Assembly: GCF_938045465.1 (NCBI RefSeq)
Contig: NZ_CALIBF010000029.1
Location: 1-11,100 of the forward strand
Reading direction: 5' to 3'
From: an uncultured Campylobacter sp.
Lineage (GTDB): Bacteria; Campylobacterota; Campylobacteria; Campylobacterales; Campylobacteraceae
Length of the DNA: 11,100 nucleotides
In this document: positions 1 through 8,070 of the stretch, piece by piece
Position numbering within the stretch: the first letter of the stretch is position 1
Layout: each line of letters opens with the position of its first letter
Notes under the pieces: generated by a model
What the model saw: the letters and a program-made list of their open reading frames with translations, nothing else
Told to the model about the DNA's origin: nothing
Databases searched by the model: none
Program-made: the position numbers and the translations under genes

Positions 1-47
1 TACGACGCAAAGACCGTATTAAAAATTTAAAGCTTGTCGTAAATTTA

Positions 48-77
48 AAATTTTACCGCGCGACTGCGGTAAAATTT
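48..77 (-). terminator. Probable terminator hairpin after carA
   Basis: Two perfect 12-bp arms (48-59 and 66-77) enclose a 6-nt loop. The loop-proximal part of the stem is GC-rich (ACCGC/GCGGT) and the outer part is an AAATTT tract. The hairpin lies 22 nt past the carA stop codon, where the end of the transcript is expected. The 3' flank on the minus strand is T-rich but interrupted by A residues (TTTTAAATTT), so it is not a textbook U-tract. The near-symmetry would let it act in both directions. Nothing else is seen between 1 and 47 except a 6-bp inverted repeat (1-6 and 36-41). Confidence 0.45.
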
Positions 78-99
78 AGTGCAGGCAAAATTTCAAAAA

Positions 100-1218
100 T
101 CATAAAATTTCAAGAAATTCTTTGAAGATATATTTGCTCTCCGTAGGCCCCGCGCTGGCTTCGGGGTGGTGCTGCACCGAAAATACGGGGTACTCCTTGT
201 AGCGCACGCCCTCGATCGTGCCGTCGAAAAGATTTCGGTGCGTGATCTCGCAGATCTGCGCGATCGTCTCGGGGACGTTGTAGTTGTGGTTTTGCGCGGT
301 GATCTCGATCGATTTGGTGCGCAGGTTTTGCACGGGGTGGTTTGCGCCATGCTGGCCAAATTTCAGCTTGTAGGTCTCATACCCCATCGCGTTGCTTAGC
401 AGCTGATGACCCAGGCAAATTCCAAAAATCGGCACGCGCGCTTCGACCATCTTTTTGATCTGCGCGATCTCCTCTTTAAGCATGCGAGGCTCGCCCGGGC
501 CGTTTGATAAAAACACGCCGTCGATCTGCCCCTCTTTAAGCTTAGCAATCAGGCTCTCTGCCGTAACGTCATGCGGAAAAACCTCGACGCTGAGCCCCAG
601 ATCGCAAAGCTCGTTTAGGATGTTTCGCTTTACGCCGTAATCGATCACGGCTATCTTTTTGCCGCAGCTTGCGGGCTGAGCGTAGCTTCCGCGCTCGGCA
701 TTCCAGCGCCCAGAGGTGTGCTTATACGGCGCCTTCGTGCTTACGATGCTTACGTAGTTGATCTCCTCTATGCGCGCAGACTCGCTAAGCGCCTTTTTAA
801 GAGCCGTCTTATCGCTGATCTCGGTAGAGACGAAGGCGCGCAAGCTGCCCTGATCGCGCAGCATCTTGGTTAAAAATCTAGTGTCGATGTCGTAAACGCC
901 GAATTTTCCGTTTTGCAGAAAGTAATCCTCCAAGCTCATCTGCGAGCGGAAATTTGAAGGCTCGTTGTTAAAATTTCTTACGAAAATTCCGCTGGCGTGG
1001 ATTTTGGAGCTTTCTTTGTCGTTTTCGTTGATACCTACGATACCGATTTCAGGCATAGTGAAAATAATAAACTGCCCCGCGTAGCTCGGATCAGAGATGA
1101 TCTCTTCATAGCCGGTGGCAGAGGTGTTAAACACGAGCTCGCCGAATGCGCTACCGCCCTTGCCGAACGCCTTGGCTTGCAGATAGATGCCGTTTTCTAT
1201 GTAGATATACGCGTTCAT
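100..1218 (-). CDS. carA: Carbamoyl-phosphate synthase small (glutaminase) subunit
   Basis: CarA hydrolyses glutamine and passes ammonia to CarB, which makes carbamoyl phosphate for pyrimidine and arginine synthesis in the cytoplasm. The 372-residue length matches the family. The N-terminal half is the CPSase small-subunit domain. The C-terminal half, from about residue 187, is a class I glutamine amidotransferase with SNGPGEP at 238-244, the nucleophile Cys268 in GICLGHQ, and the catalytic pair His351/Glu353 in QHHPEASAGP. All catalytic residues are present, so it should be active. The ATG overlaps the stop of the DUF507 gene by one base (TAATG), with only a weak GGGG at 1228-1231 as ribosome-binding site, so translation is probably coupled. 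No carB lies in the window; in Campylobacter it is usually elsewhere on the chromosome. Confidence 0.97.
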   Translation of the reverse strand: MNAYIYIENGIYLQAKAFGKGGSAFGELVFNTSATGYEEIISDPSYAGQFIIFTMPEIGIVGINENDKESSKIHASGIFVRNFNNEPSNFRSQMSLEDYFLQNGKFGVYDIDTRFLTKMLRDQGSLRAFVSTEISDKTALKKALSESARIEEINYVSIVSTKAPYKHTSGRWNAERGSYAQPASCGKKIAVIDYGVKRNILNELCDLGLSVEVFPHDVTAESLIAKLKEGQIDGVFLSNGPGEPRMLKEEIAQIKKMVEARVPIFGICLGHQLLSNAMGYETYKLKFGQHGANHPVQNLRTKSIEITAQNHNYNVPETIAQICEITHRNLFDGTIEGVRYKEYPVFSVQHHPEASAGPTESKYIFKEFLEIL

Positions 1219-1769
1219 TACAGCATGCCCCGTTTTCTTAGCTCCTCTTCGTAGAGCTTTTCAAACACAAGCTCGTATTCTTCGGTGCCGGGGATCAGTT
1301 TTTGCTTGTAGCCCTCGATCTTTTCATAGACCGCATCCTCAATCTTTTGATAATTTTTAAGATATTCGTCGATCGCGTTATAAATTATCGTCTTTAGCCT
1401 GTTTTCGGAGACTTTGTAATCGACCAAATTTTTCTTCCAAACGGTTTCTAAAATTTTATGCGATATGGTGCCGTAGCGATCCTCGAAATTTAGCTCGAAA
1501 TTCTCGTCGTTTGCGATGTGGCGTTTGATGAGCCAAAACATATCTTTTTTATTCACGCTCATCTCATCTAGCTCGCTTATGCGCTCATCTATCAGCTCGT
1601 TTGCGCGCTCGTCTATCGCTCTTTCTTTTTGCAGATCGGCCCTTATGATTTCGTCCGCTTCCTTGGCGACGGGTTCTATGCCCGCACCGAGCGTAACGCA
1701 GCCCGAGTTTAGCAGATCCAGCGCTATTTTATGCGCGATATATGGCACGTGTGGTAGTCGTATTCGCAT
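1218..1769 (-). CDS. DUF507 family protein of unknown function
   Basis: This 183-residue protein matches the epsilonproteobacterial DUF507 family, as I recognise it from the N-terminal MRIRLPHVPYIAHKIALDLL and the acidic, helical, lysine/glutamate-rich remainder. It has no signal peptide and no membrane segment, so it should be cytoplasmic. The middle (about residues 35-75) is highly charged and probably a long helix or coiled coil. No catalytic motif can be seen. The start is supported by AAGGA at 1776-1780, six bases before the ATG. It overlaps carA by one base. Association with carA is, from memory, conserved in Campylobacter, but its function is unknown and I do not infer one. Confidence 0.85.
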   Translation of the reverse strand: MRIRLPHVPYIAHKIALDLLNSGCVTLGAGIEPVAKEADEIIRADLQKERAIDERANELIDERISELDEMSVNKKDMFWLIKRHIANDENFELNFEDRYGTISHKILETVWKKNLVDYKVSENRLKTIIYNAIDEYLKNYQKIEDAVYEKIEGYKQKLIPGTEEYELVFEKLYEEELRKRGML

Positions 1770-1797
1770 GATCGTTCCTTTAAATTCAGTTCTATGA

Positions 1798-1820
1798 GCG
1801 GTCGCGCCGCCCGCAACGGG
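1798..1820. repeat. Two GC-rich mini-hairpins in the purA-DUF507 gap
   Basis: Within the 75-bp gap, GCGG/CCGC arms (1798-1801 and 1807-1810, 5-nt loop) and CCCG/CGGG arms (1810-1813 and 1817-1820, 3-nt loop) lie next to each other. They share base 1810 and the second shares 1819-1820 with the adjoining 22-bp palindrome, so the structures would compete rather than form together. On the transcribed minus strand they come after that palindrome and before the DUF507 ribosome-binding site. They could mark the mRNA between the two genes for processing or attenuation, but no U-tract follows. Confidence 0.4.
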
Positions 1821-1840
1821 TGAAATTTTAAAATTTCACC
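1819..1840. repeat. Perfect 22-bp palindrome after purA
   Basis: The half-site GGTGAAATTTT is followed directly by its exact reverse complement with no loop. It starts 5 bp beyond the purA stop codon. On the minus strand the following bases are GC-rich rather than T-rich, so a classic intrinsic terminator is not supported. A weak terminator, an RNA stabiliser or a protein-binding site are all possible. Its core belongs to the AAATTTTAAAATTT-type tracts seen elsewhere in the window. Confidence 0.6.
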
Positions 1841-1844
1841 GGGT

Positions 1845-3095
1845 TTATAAAATTATCGTGTCGCTTCTTTCGGGACTTGTGGAGATGAAACCCACCTTCG
1901 CGCCGCTTAGCTCCTCTATTTTGCGGATATAATTTTGCGCGTTTTGCGGCAGATCCTCAAATTTTGAAATTCCTTTGACGCTGTCCCAGCCCGGCATCTG
2001 CTCATAAACCGGCTCGGCTGCTTCCAAATCGATCGGAAAATAATCGATCTCCTCGCCCTTGTAGCGATATGCGCGGCAAATTTTAATGCTCTCAAAGCCG
2101 TCTAAGACGTCAAGCTTCATAAGCGCGAGCTTGTCGATGCCGCTAAGGCGCACGGCGTATTTCGTAGCCACTCCGTCGAACCAACCGCAGCGGCGCGCCC
2201 TGCCCGTCGTGGTGCCGTACTCTTTGCCGATCTCGCGCATCGCCTCGCCTTGCGGGCCTTTATCCTCGGTAGGAAACGCGCCGTTGCCCACGCGGGTGGT
2301 GTAGGCTTTTAAAATTCCCATCACCGTGCCGATATCTTTCGGCGCAAGCCCGAGCCCGCTGCAAGCCCCGCCCGCGATGGTAGTCGAGCTCGTGACGTAA
2401 GGATAGGTGCCGTGATCGATATCAAGCAGGCTTCCTTGTGCGCCCTCTACGATCACGCGCTTGTCGTAATCAAGCGCCTTCCACAGCATGTGCGTGGTGT
2501 CGGCGATGTATGGCTCGAGCGCGCTTTTATAGCGCTTTAGCTCCTCGTAAATTTCAATCTTGCTAGGAATTTTAACCCCCGCTTTTTCAAAAACGCTCTC
2601 ATGCGAAGCAAAATCCCGCGATAGCGCCTCGGCAAGCCTTTCGGGCTCCAAAAGCTCCGCTACGCGGTGTCCCGTGCGCGCGATCTTATCGGCATACGCA
2701 GGCCCTATGCCCTTGCCGGTGGTGCCGATCGCAAGCTCGCCCTTGCTCTTTTCGCGCGCCTGATCGATTAGCGAGTGGTGCTGTAAATTTAAAAACGCCT
2801 TCTCGCTTATGAAAAATCTGCCCTTTAAATTTTCAAACTGCGCCATCTCGGTAATCAGCACGTCGGGGTTGATCACGACGCCGTTTCCGATGATGTTGAT
2901 GATATTTTTGTGAAGCACGCCGCTGGGTACCAGATGCAGCGCAAATTTCTCGCCGTTTATGACGATGGTGTGGCCTGCGTTGTGCCCGCCGCTGCTGCGA
3001 CATACGAAATCGTAATTCGCGCTTATCATATCTACGATCTTGCCCTTGCCCTCATCGCCCCACTGGGCGCCGATGACCACGTCAACTTTACTCAT
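1845..3095 (-). CDS. purA: Adenylosuccinate synthetase
   Basis: PurA joins IMP and aspartate using GTP to give adenylosuccinate, the first committed step to AMP, in the cytoplasm. The 416 residues fit the bacterial family. Diagnostic motifs are all present: the P-loop-like QWGDEGKGK (11-19) with catalytic Asp14, GHTI with catalytic His42, GTTGKGIGPAY (124-134), the IMP-binding VEGAQG (216-221), the substrate loop GTTTGRARRCGW (294-305), and the GTP-binding tail with TSPERSDTI near the C-terminus. It should be active. The ATG overlaps the stop of the HisZ-like gene (ATGA, 4 nt) and has AAAAGGA at 3102-3108 six bases upstream, so it is translated in step with that gene but has its own good ribosome-binding site. 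Confidence 0.98.
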   Translation of the reverse strand: MSKVDVVIGAQWGDEGKGKIVDMISANYDFVCRSSGGHNAGHTIVINGEKFALHLVPSGVLHKNIINIIGNGVVINPDVLITEMAQFENLKGRFFISEKAFLNLQHHSLIDQAREKSKGELAIGTTGKGIGPAYADKIARTGHRVAELLEPERLAEALSRDFASHESVFEKAGVKIPSKIEIYEELKRYKSALEPYIADTTHMLWKALDYDKRVIVEGAQGSLLDIDHGTYPYVTSSTTIAGGACSGLGLAPKDIGTVMGILKAYTTRVGNGAFPTEDKGPQGEAMREIGKEYGTTTGRARRCGWFDGVATKYAVRLSGIDKLALMKLDVLDGFESIKICRAYRYKGEEIDYFPIDLEAAEPVYEQMPGWDSVKGISKFEDLPQNAQNYIRKIEELSGAKVGFISTSPERSDTIIL

Positions 3096-3955
3096 TTTTC
3101 ATCCTTTTGCATAATTTTTTCTATCAAAGCATCCACTAGCAGCGCAAAGCCGCTGGATTTTAGCCCGTCTATCTCGTAATTTCCGCCGTTGCAATACACC
3201 GCGCCCGCGTCTAAAAATCTAAAAAATAGCGCGTCGTAGTAGCGCATTTTAGAGTAATACAGCAGCGAAACGCAGATACGCTCGTAATCCACGCCTAGGT
3301 TTAAAATTTCATCCAAGCAGGGCTTTAGCTCTTCAGGCACCTGCGCGCGCAGAGCCTGCACGTCCTTTAGCGACGTGGCGCGAGCCGTAGCATCTAGCCA
3401 AGGCAAATTTTGCTCAAGCAGCGTCTCAATCTTGCCCTTTTCAAAAATTTCAAGCGGCAGGTTTAGAATTTCGCAAATTTTTTTCGGAATTTCGATATTG
3501 CTTAGCTGAAGCGCGGGCATAAGATCAAATTCTTTAAAAAATTCCTGCGCGATTTTGATCGCAAGCGGCAAATTTTTCTCCCCGATCAGCTCCGCGCCGA
3601 TCTGATAAAACTCGTCGCTTGGGTATTTAAAGGTCGGCTGCACATAAAATAGCCTCCTTAGCTTATCGTCTTTCAGCCGCTTGCGCACGATACGCACGAC
3701 GTCCACGGTGCTGTCTGCGCGAAGAGCGAGCTCGTGATTCGTGGGATCGGAGAGCTTAAGAAGCTTTTGCGGCGCGACGCTTAGGTGCTGATGATATGAA
3801 AAATATGGCGTTAAAATTTCGCTAAAGCCGTTTTTAACGAGGATTTCGCTCGCTTTATTTTCCAGCTCGCGCTTGAGCTGCGCGCTCTTTCCGAAATACA
3901 GCCTCGAGCCGTTGGGTATCTCGTGATCGAAATCGGCGCTAACGCTATCTATCAT
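3092..3955 (-). CDS. hisZ: HisZ-like ATP phosphoribosyltransferase regulatory subunit (HisRS paralogue)
   Basis: This 287-residue protein has the fold signature of the histidyl-tRNA synthetase catalytic core but no anticodon-binding domain. Motif 2 is recognisable as LALRADSTVDVVR (76-88), then LFYVQPTFKY (102-111) and FYQIGAELIG (116-125). The HisRS consensus FRYER has become FKYPS, which loses the motif-2 arginine. The histidine-binding region is degenerate (NGGNYEIDGL, 256-265), and the motif-3 equivalent SSGFALLVDAL (267-277) lacks its arginine. It therefore cannot charge tRNA. HisZ proteins normally bind and regulate short-form HisG in the first step of histidine synthesis. The C. jejuni HisG is, to my knowledge, long-form and does not need HisZ, so the role here is open. 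GGAGG at 3960-3964 supports the start. The gene overlaps both neighbours by 4 nt. Confidence 0.82.
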   Translation of the reverse strand: MIDSVSADFDHEIPNGSRLYFGKSAQLKRELENKASEILVKNGFSEILTPYFSYHQHLSVAPQKLLKLSDPTNHELALRADSTVDVVRIVRKRLKDDKLRRLFYVQPTFKYPSDEFYQIGAELIGEKNLPLAIKIAQEFFKEFDLMPALQLSNIEIPKKICEILNLPLEIFEKGKIETLLEQNLPWLDATARATSLKDVQALRAQVPEELKPCLDEILNLGVDYERICVSLLYYSKMRYYDALFFRFLDAGAVYCNGGNYEIDGLKSSGFALLVDALIEKIMQKDEK

Positions 3956-6900
3956 GCTGCCTCCAAATCGCTTATGAACTGATCCAGTCGCGCCCTAAAG
4001 CCCGAGATGAAGCTTACTAAAGCGCGATAATCAAGCGAAAGAATATCTAAAATTTGCTTACGTATTTCTGTATTTAGCGCAAATTTCTCGCTGCCCGCGC
4101 TTTGAGTTTTATTTAAAATTTCGCCGAATTTCGCTCTATAGCTTTCAAACTCGCCGGGGCTAAGCTCGCCCGCATCGGCGCGCGAAACGAAGCTTAAGGC
4201 AAGCTCCTTGTAATCAAGCGCGTTTAAAAAGCTGATAAACTCATCTTTGTCGATAGCTGCGAGCTTCGGCGTGTCTTTAAAGCGCGCGATAAAGGCGTCT
4301 ATCTCTTTGCGATCCAGAGCCTTGGCGATAAAATTTCCCTGCAGATAGTTAAATTTCAAATTATTTAAAAGCCGCAGCGACAGCGCGTTTTCGACCCCTT
4401 GAGCGCCGAGAGCGAATCCAAACTCCCGCTTTAGCTTGCCTGTGATCTCCACCATCGTTCGGATAGCATTTTTTTTCTTGCCTATGTCAAGACAGAGCTC
4501 GCGGTCGATTTTAACGACATCGAAAGGCTGGGCATTCAGGAATGGGATATTGCTTTTATTTGCACTATTAAGAGCAAATTTAACCCCAAGATCTGCATAA
4601 CGCCCACGCGCAGGGGCGAATTCCTTAAAATTTTGCTCGCTAAAATCGGTTATCTCAAACATCAACTCGCCTTTTGCATTAGCTCTGTCTCGCAAGCTGT
4701 GAGCTACGAAATCGTAAAATTCGTCGTTTGTAAGCACGGCTAGACTTACGTTTATAGAGCAGTTTGCGCCCGTTTGAGCGTTAAATTCCATCATCTTTGA
4801 AAACGCAAATTTTGAGATCGGCAACTCAAATCGCGGCTCGCTTAATATCTGTGCAAAATCCTGCGGGGCAAGAACTCCGCGCTTTCCGCGATCCCAGCGT
4901 AAAAGCAGCTCATATCCATAAATCTGTGCGCCGCTAATGATCGGCTGATAGAGCACGAAAAACTCCCCCTCTTCGATCGCTGCAGCAATCCCTTCCTCGC
5001 TAGGCCCGTCTGCTTCGGCGCGCTCAAAGATGCAGTAGCGGTTTTTACCACTCGTTTTAGCGCGATACATCGCTCTATCCGCGCGCGATAAAAGTCCTGG
5101 AAAATCGATCTTTTCGCTGCCATCGTAAAACGCTGCGCCAACGCTGATGCTTGCGCTAATTTCGTTGCCTTTGAGGTTAAATTTCATCTTTGAAATTCCA
5201 AGCAGGCGATCTAATAGCACATGCGCGGCATCCTTGCTTTGCAGATCGCCGATAATGGCGCCAAACTCATCACCGCCTAGGCGCGCTAAAATATCGCCTT
5301 TACGCAGCAGTCCGCTCATCGCCTTTGAGATCGCTTGTAAAAACATATCGCCGACCTCGTGCCCGTAGGTGTCGTTGATCGCCTTAAAGCCGTCAAAATC
5401 GATGAAAAGCACCGCCATAAGCTTGGAATTTTCGCCCGAGTTTGCCGTAAATCTCTGCGCAGCCTTCATAAAATATACTCTATTCGGAAGCCCGGTAAGC
5501 GCGTCGTGGTGGGCGATCTTGGCTAGCTCGCTCTCTTTTTGCTTTATCTGCGAAATTTCGGTAAACATCAATATGAAATTTGAGGTAAGCGAAAAATCAT
5601 CCTTTATCGCAATTGCTGTAAATAGCGCAGGAAAGGTGCCACCACCTCTTTTTAGTCCGTAAATTTCATCTTTGTAAGAGGTCTGTTTGCCGACGAGATT
5701 TTTTCTAATCCTCTCCATCACGTCTGCCCCGCCCTCCATAGGAGCGAAGAAATTTGGAATTTTGCCGATAGTTTGGCTTTCGCTATAGCCGGTGATTTCA
5801 TAAAAGGCGTTATTAGCGCGCAGCACTCGACCGCTCTCATCTGTGATTAAGATCGCCTCTAGCGAGCGCGAAAAGACGTTGGCGTTTAAATTTAACTCCA
5901 GCTCCGTCTGTTTGCGCGAGCTGATATCTTCGAGCGTAGTTTTTACAAGGCGCGAGCGAGAGCCGTGCTTTTCGGTGACGTAGCCTTGCATACTGATCCA
6001 AGTATAGGCATTAGCGGCGTTTCGCAGACGGAATTCGCAGCTAAAATCGCTCCTAAGCCCGGCGGTGCATTCGCGGATCATTTTATTGAAATTCTCTAAA
6101 TCCGCGAAGTAAATTTCATAACTAAACTCCCCGAAGCTCATCGCAGTATTTAGCCTTTTGCCGCGATATTTTAAAATTTTAAAGTAATTTTTATCAAACG
6201 ACAGCGTCTGCGCATCAAGATCGATTAAGCAGGTACAAAAATTCCTAGTCTCGATTACGGTGCGGTAAAAGTCCAAATCCTCCTGCAAGCCGCGGATCGC
6301 CTTAACATCGTCGTCGATATTTTGAAAATAAAACGCAGCTCTGGCGGCGGATTTTTTGACATAGATACTCACTTCGTAGCTATAGCGGATATTATCATTA
6401 TGACGAATTTTATAGCTTTGAGAAAAGCTTAGCTCTTCTGAAGGCATATCGGCTAAGCGGTTTAAAATTTCGTTTTTAGCCTCGTTCGCGTCCTTTTCAT
6501 CCAGCAAATCCCATAGCCTTATCTCGCCGCTTAAAAACTGCGCCGCTTCGTAACCCCAAAGCTCTTTTATATTTTTACTAGCATCTACGATCTTGCCCGA
6601 AGTGTAGTCAAACACGAGTATAACGATAGGCGCGTGATTTAAATACTCATATTTTTGCTTAGTTTCATCGTAAAATCTGCGATATTTTGACGCATCCAGC
6701 ACCACAAAAAGGGTTGAAATTTTACTTCCGTCGCGGATATAAGATTTTTTAACATAAAGATCTTTGACGCCATTTTTGGTCTCTTGGCGGGTTACGACAT
6801 AGTTTTCTTTGACATAGTTTGCGCGCTGGGTTTGATAGGCGTGATCGTAAAACGAGCCTGCTTGCAGCGCGAATATATTCCGCCCCACGACATCATCGCC

Positions 6901-8019
6901 GTAAAGCTCGCGTGCGCCGTTGCTAGCGCTTTCGATCGTGCCTGCGACGTTATCGATGCTAAGCACTGAAAGGGAGCTGTATTTTAGCGCATCTTTAAAG
7001 CTGAGGCTAAAATCGCCGTGGCGCAGATTAGACTTCAAAACCTCGTCTATGGATTTAGAAATTTCTAAGACGGAGCTTAGCGGATTTAGCGCTTCTATAT
7101 CGCGAATTTTGGAGTGATAATCCCCTTGGCGCAGCGCGTTTTGAACTGCCGCAAGCGGGATAAAAACGCGCTTTTTTAAAAACGTAAAATTTGAAATTAG
7201 AAGGATTAAATAAGCTAAAATCGCTGCTGCTAGCGCTACGACGATAAAATCGTCCGCGCCCAAAAAATAGCCGGCTCGTTCGCGAGCCATTACGAAATTA
7301 TCTCCAAATTTTGCAAGATAGGCAAAGCCTAGCCCCGATTCGTCTTCGAAGCTTACCACTTCGCCTAGGCGTGAAAAATCAAAATCCTGCCCCAATATAT
7401 CGGTTGCGCTGCCAGGAGCGTTAAAAAATTTGCCTTCGGCGTTAAAGACCAAAATATCTCCCAGCGAAGAGAGCCTGGCAATCGGCCTAGCGGTGTTGGC
7501 AAAACCTAGCAGATATGAATCCGCATTTACGCGCTTGATCAAAAAATACCGCCACGCCCCATCCATCATCATATAGCGCGATACCCATTCATCCTTTTTT
7601 AGCTCGCTTGCGATATCCGCAAGCCGTATCTCGCCAAGATCCGAAATACGCGCATCCGATGAAAAATACGCCAAGCTCTCCTGCTCCGCGCCGCGGGCGC
7701 GCAGATAAAAAATAGCGTCAAATCTATGAGAAGATTTTACGACGTTGCGGATCAAATCCGCGTAAAGCTCGCTTTGCGCAGCCTCGTGCCTTGCGTCCAG
7801 AGAAAGGATAGTTTCTTTTAGTATTTCAAGCTCGCTAAAGAGCGACTCGTCAGTATTTTTAAGTAAAGTAATCGCCGTGCGCGTCCGCAAATCAAGCTGC
7901 GTAGCGATCCTAGTGCGCAAAAAGCTAATCTCGCAAACTACTACAAGCGTAAGCAGCGCAGCGCCTAGAATCAAGGCGGCGTTAAATCTTTCGGTAACGA
8001 AGTCTTTTTTGTTTTTCAT
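3952..8019 (-). CDS. Membrane-anchored multi-PAS diguanylate cyclase with degenerate EAL domain
   Basis: A 1355-residue inner-membrane signalling protein predicted to make c-di-GMP from two GTP. Order, counted from the ATG at 8019: membrane segment 15-34; extracytoplasmic sensor about 35-257 (perhaps dCache-like, family not certain); membrane segment 258-281; HAMP-like linker to about 332; four PAS-like domains (about 346-445, 459-574, 577-705, 711-826, the last most typical); GGDEF about 831-998; EAL about 1010-1246; a helical tail to 1355 that I do not recognise. GGDEF is intact (LGGDEF, 914-919; DALTGLPNR; DFDGFKAINDTYGH) with an RxxD inhibitory site at 906-909. The EAL domain keeps E1037, N1090, E1122, K1170 and Q1227, but the DDFG aspartates are replaced by Asn-Ser, and AEGVE reads AQGVE. 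It probably lacks phosphodiesterase activity. A TTG at 8031 is an in-frame alternative start. The gene begins 51 bp after modB and overlaps hisZ by 4 nt. Confidence 0.92.
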   Translation of the reverse strand: MKNKKDFVTERFNAALILGAALLTLVVVCEISFLRTRIATQLDLRTRTAITLLKNTDESLFSELEILKETILSLDARHEAAQSELYADLIRNVVKSSHRFDAIFYLRARGAEQESLAYFSSDARISDLGEIRLADIASELKKDEWVSRYMMMDGAWRYFLIKRVNADSYLLGFANTARPIARLSSLGDILVFNAEGKFFNAPGSATDILGQDFDFSRLGEVVSFEDESGLGFAYLAKFGDNFVMARERAGYFLGADDFIVVALAAAILAYLILLISNFTFLKKRVFIPLAAVQNALRQGDYHSKIRDIEALNPLSSVLEISKSIDEVLKSNLRHGDFSLSFKDALKYSSLSVLSIDNVAGTIESASNGARELYGDDVVGRNIFALQAGSFYDHAYQTQRANYVKENYVVTRQETKNGVKDLYVKKSYIRDGSKISTLFVVLDASKYRRFYDETKQKYEYLNHAPIVILVFDYTSGKIVDASKNIKELWGYEAAQFLSGEIRLWDLLDEKDANEAKNEILNRLADMPSEELSFSQSYKIRHNDNIRYSYEVSIYVKKSAARAAFYFQNIDDDVKAIRGLQEDLDFYRTVIETRNFCTCLIDLDAQTLSFDKNYFKILKYRGKRLNTAMSFGEFSYEIYFADLENFNKMIRECTAGLRSDFSCEFRLRNAANAYTWISMQGYVTEKHGSRSRLVKTTLEDISSRKQTELELNLNANVFSRSLEAILITDESGRVLRANNAFYEITGYSESQTIGKIPNFFAPMEGGADVMERIRKNLVGKQTSYKDEIYGLKRGGGTFPALFTAIAIKDDFSLTSNFILMFTEISQIKQKESELAKIAHHDALTGLPNRVYFMKAAQRFTANSGENSKLMAVLFIDFDGFKAINDTYGHEVGDMFLQAISKAMSGLLRKGDILARLGGDEFGAIIGDLQSKDAAHVLLDRLLGISKMKFNLKGNEISASISVGAAFYDGSEKIDFPGLLSRADRAMYRAKTSGKNRYCIFERAEADGPSEEGIAAAIEEGEFFVLYQPIISGAQIYGYELLLRWDRGKRGVLAPQDFAQILSEPRFELPISKFAFSKMMEFNAQTGANCSINVSLAVLTNDEFYDFVAHSLRDRANAKGELMFEITDFSEQNFKEFAPARGRYADLGVKFALNSANKSNIPFLNAQPFDVVKIDRELCLDIGKKKNAIRTMVEITGKLKREFGFALGAQGVENALSLRLLNNLKFNYLQGNFIAKALDRKEIDAFIARFKDTPKLAAIDKDEFISFLNALDYKELALSFVSRADAGELSPGEFESYRAKFGEILNKTQSAGSEKFALNTEIRKQILDILSLDYRALVSFISGFRARLDQFISDLEAA
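3960..3964 (-). promoter_or_regulatory. Strong ribosome-binding site for the HisZ-like gene
   Basis: GGAGG lies four bases before the hisZ ATG and is embedded in the last codons of the GGDEF/EAL gene (DLEAA). It fixes the hisZ start and shows that the 4-nt overlap is a functional junction between the two genes. Confidence 0.7.
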
Positions 8020-8025
8020 GCCAAA

Positions 8026-8029
8026 TTCC
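8026..8029 (-). promoter_or_regulatory. Ribosome-binding site deciding the GGDEF/EAL start
   Basis: GGAA ends about six bases before the ATG at 8019. The alternative in-frame TTG at 8031 overlaps this site and has no purine-rich stretch in front of it, so the ATG is preferred. The difference is four residues. A possible -10 (TAAAAT, 8042-8047) lies just upstream with no matching -35, so an internal promoter is only a weak possibility. Confidence 0.5.
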
Positions 8030-8070
8030 AAATTTTGCAGGATTTTAGCAAATTTCGTTTTAAAGCCTAT

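Noticed and set aside
8020..8070. Promoter for the GGDEF/EAL gene in the 51-bp gap after modB
   Set aside because: Only a TAAAAT at 8042-8047 resembles a -10, and no -35 is seen; the gap is just as well explained by read-through from modB.
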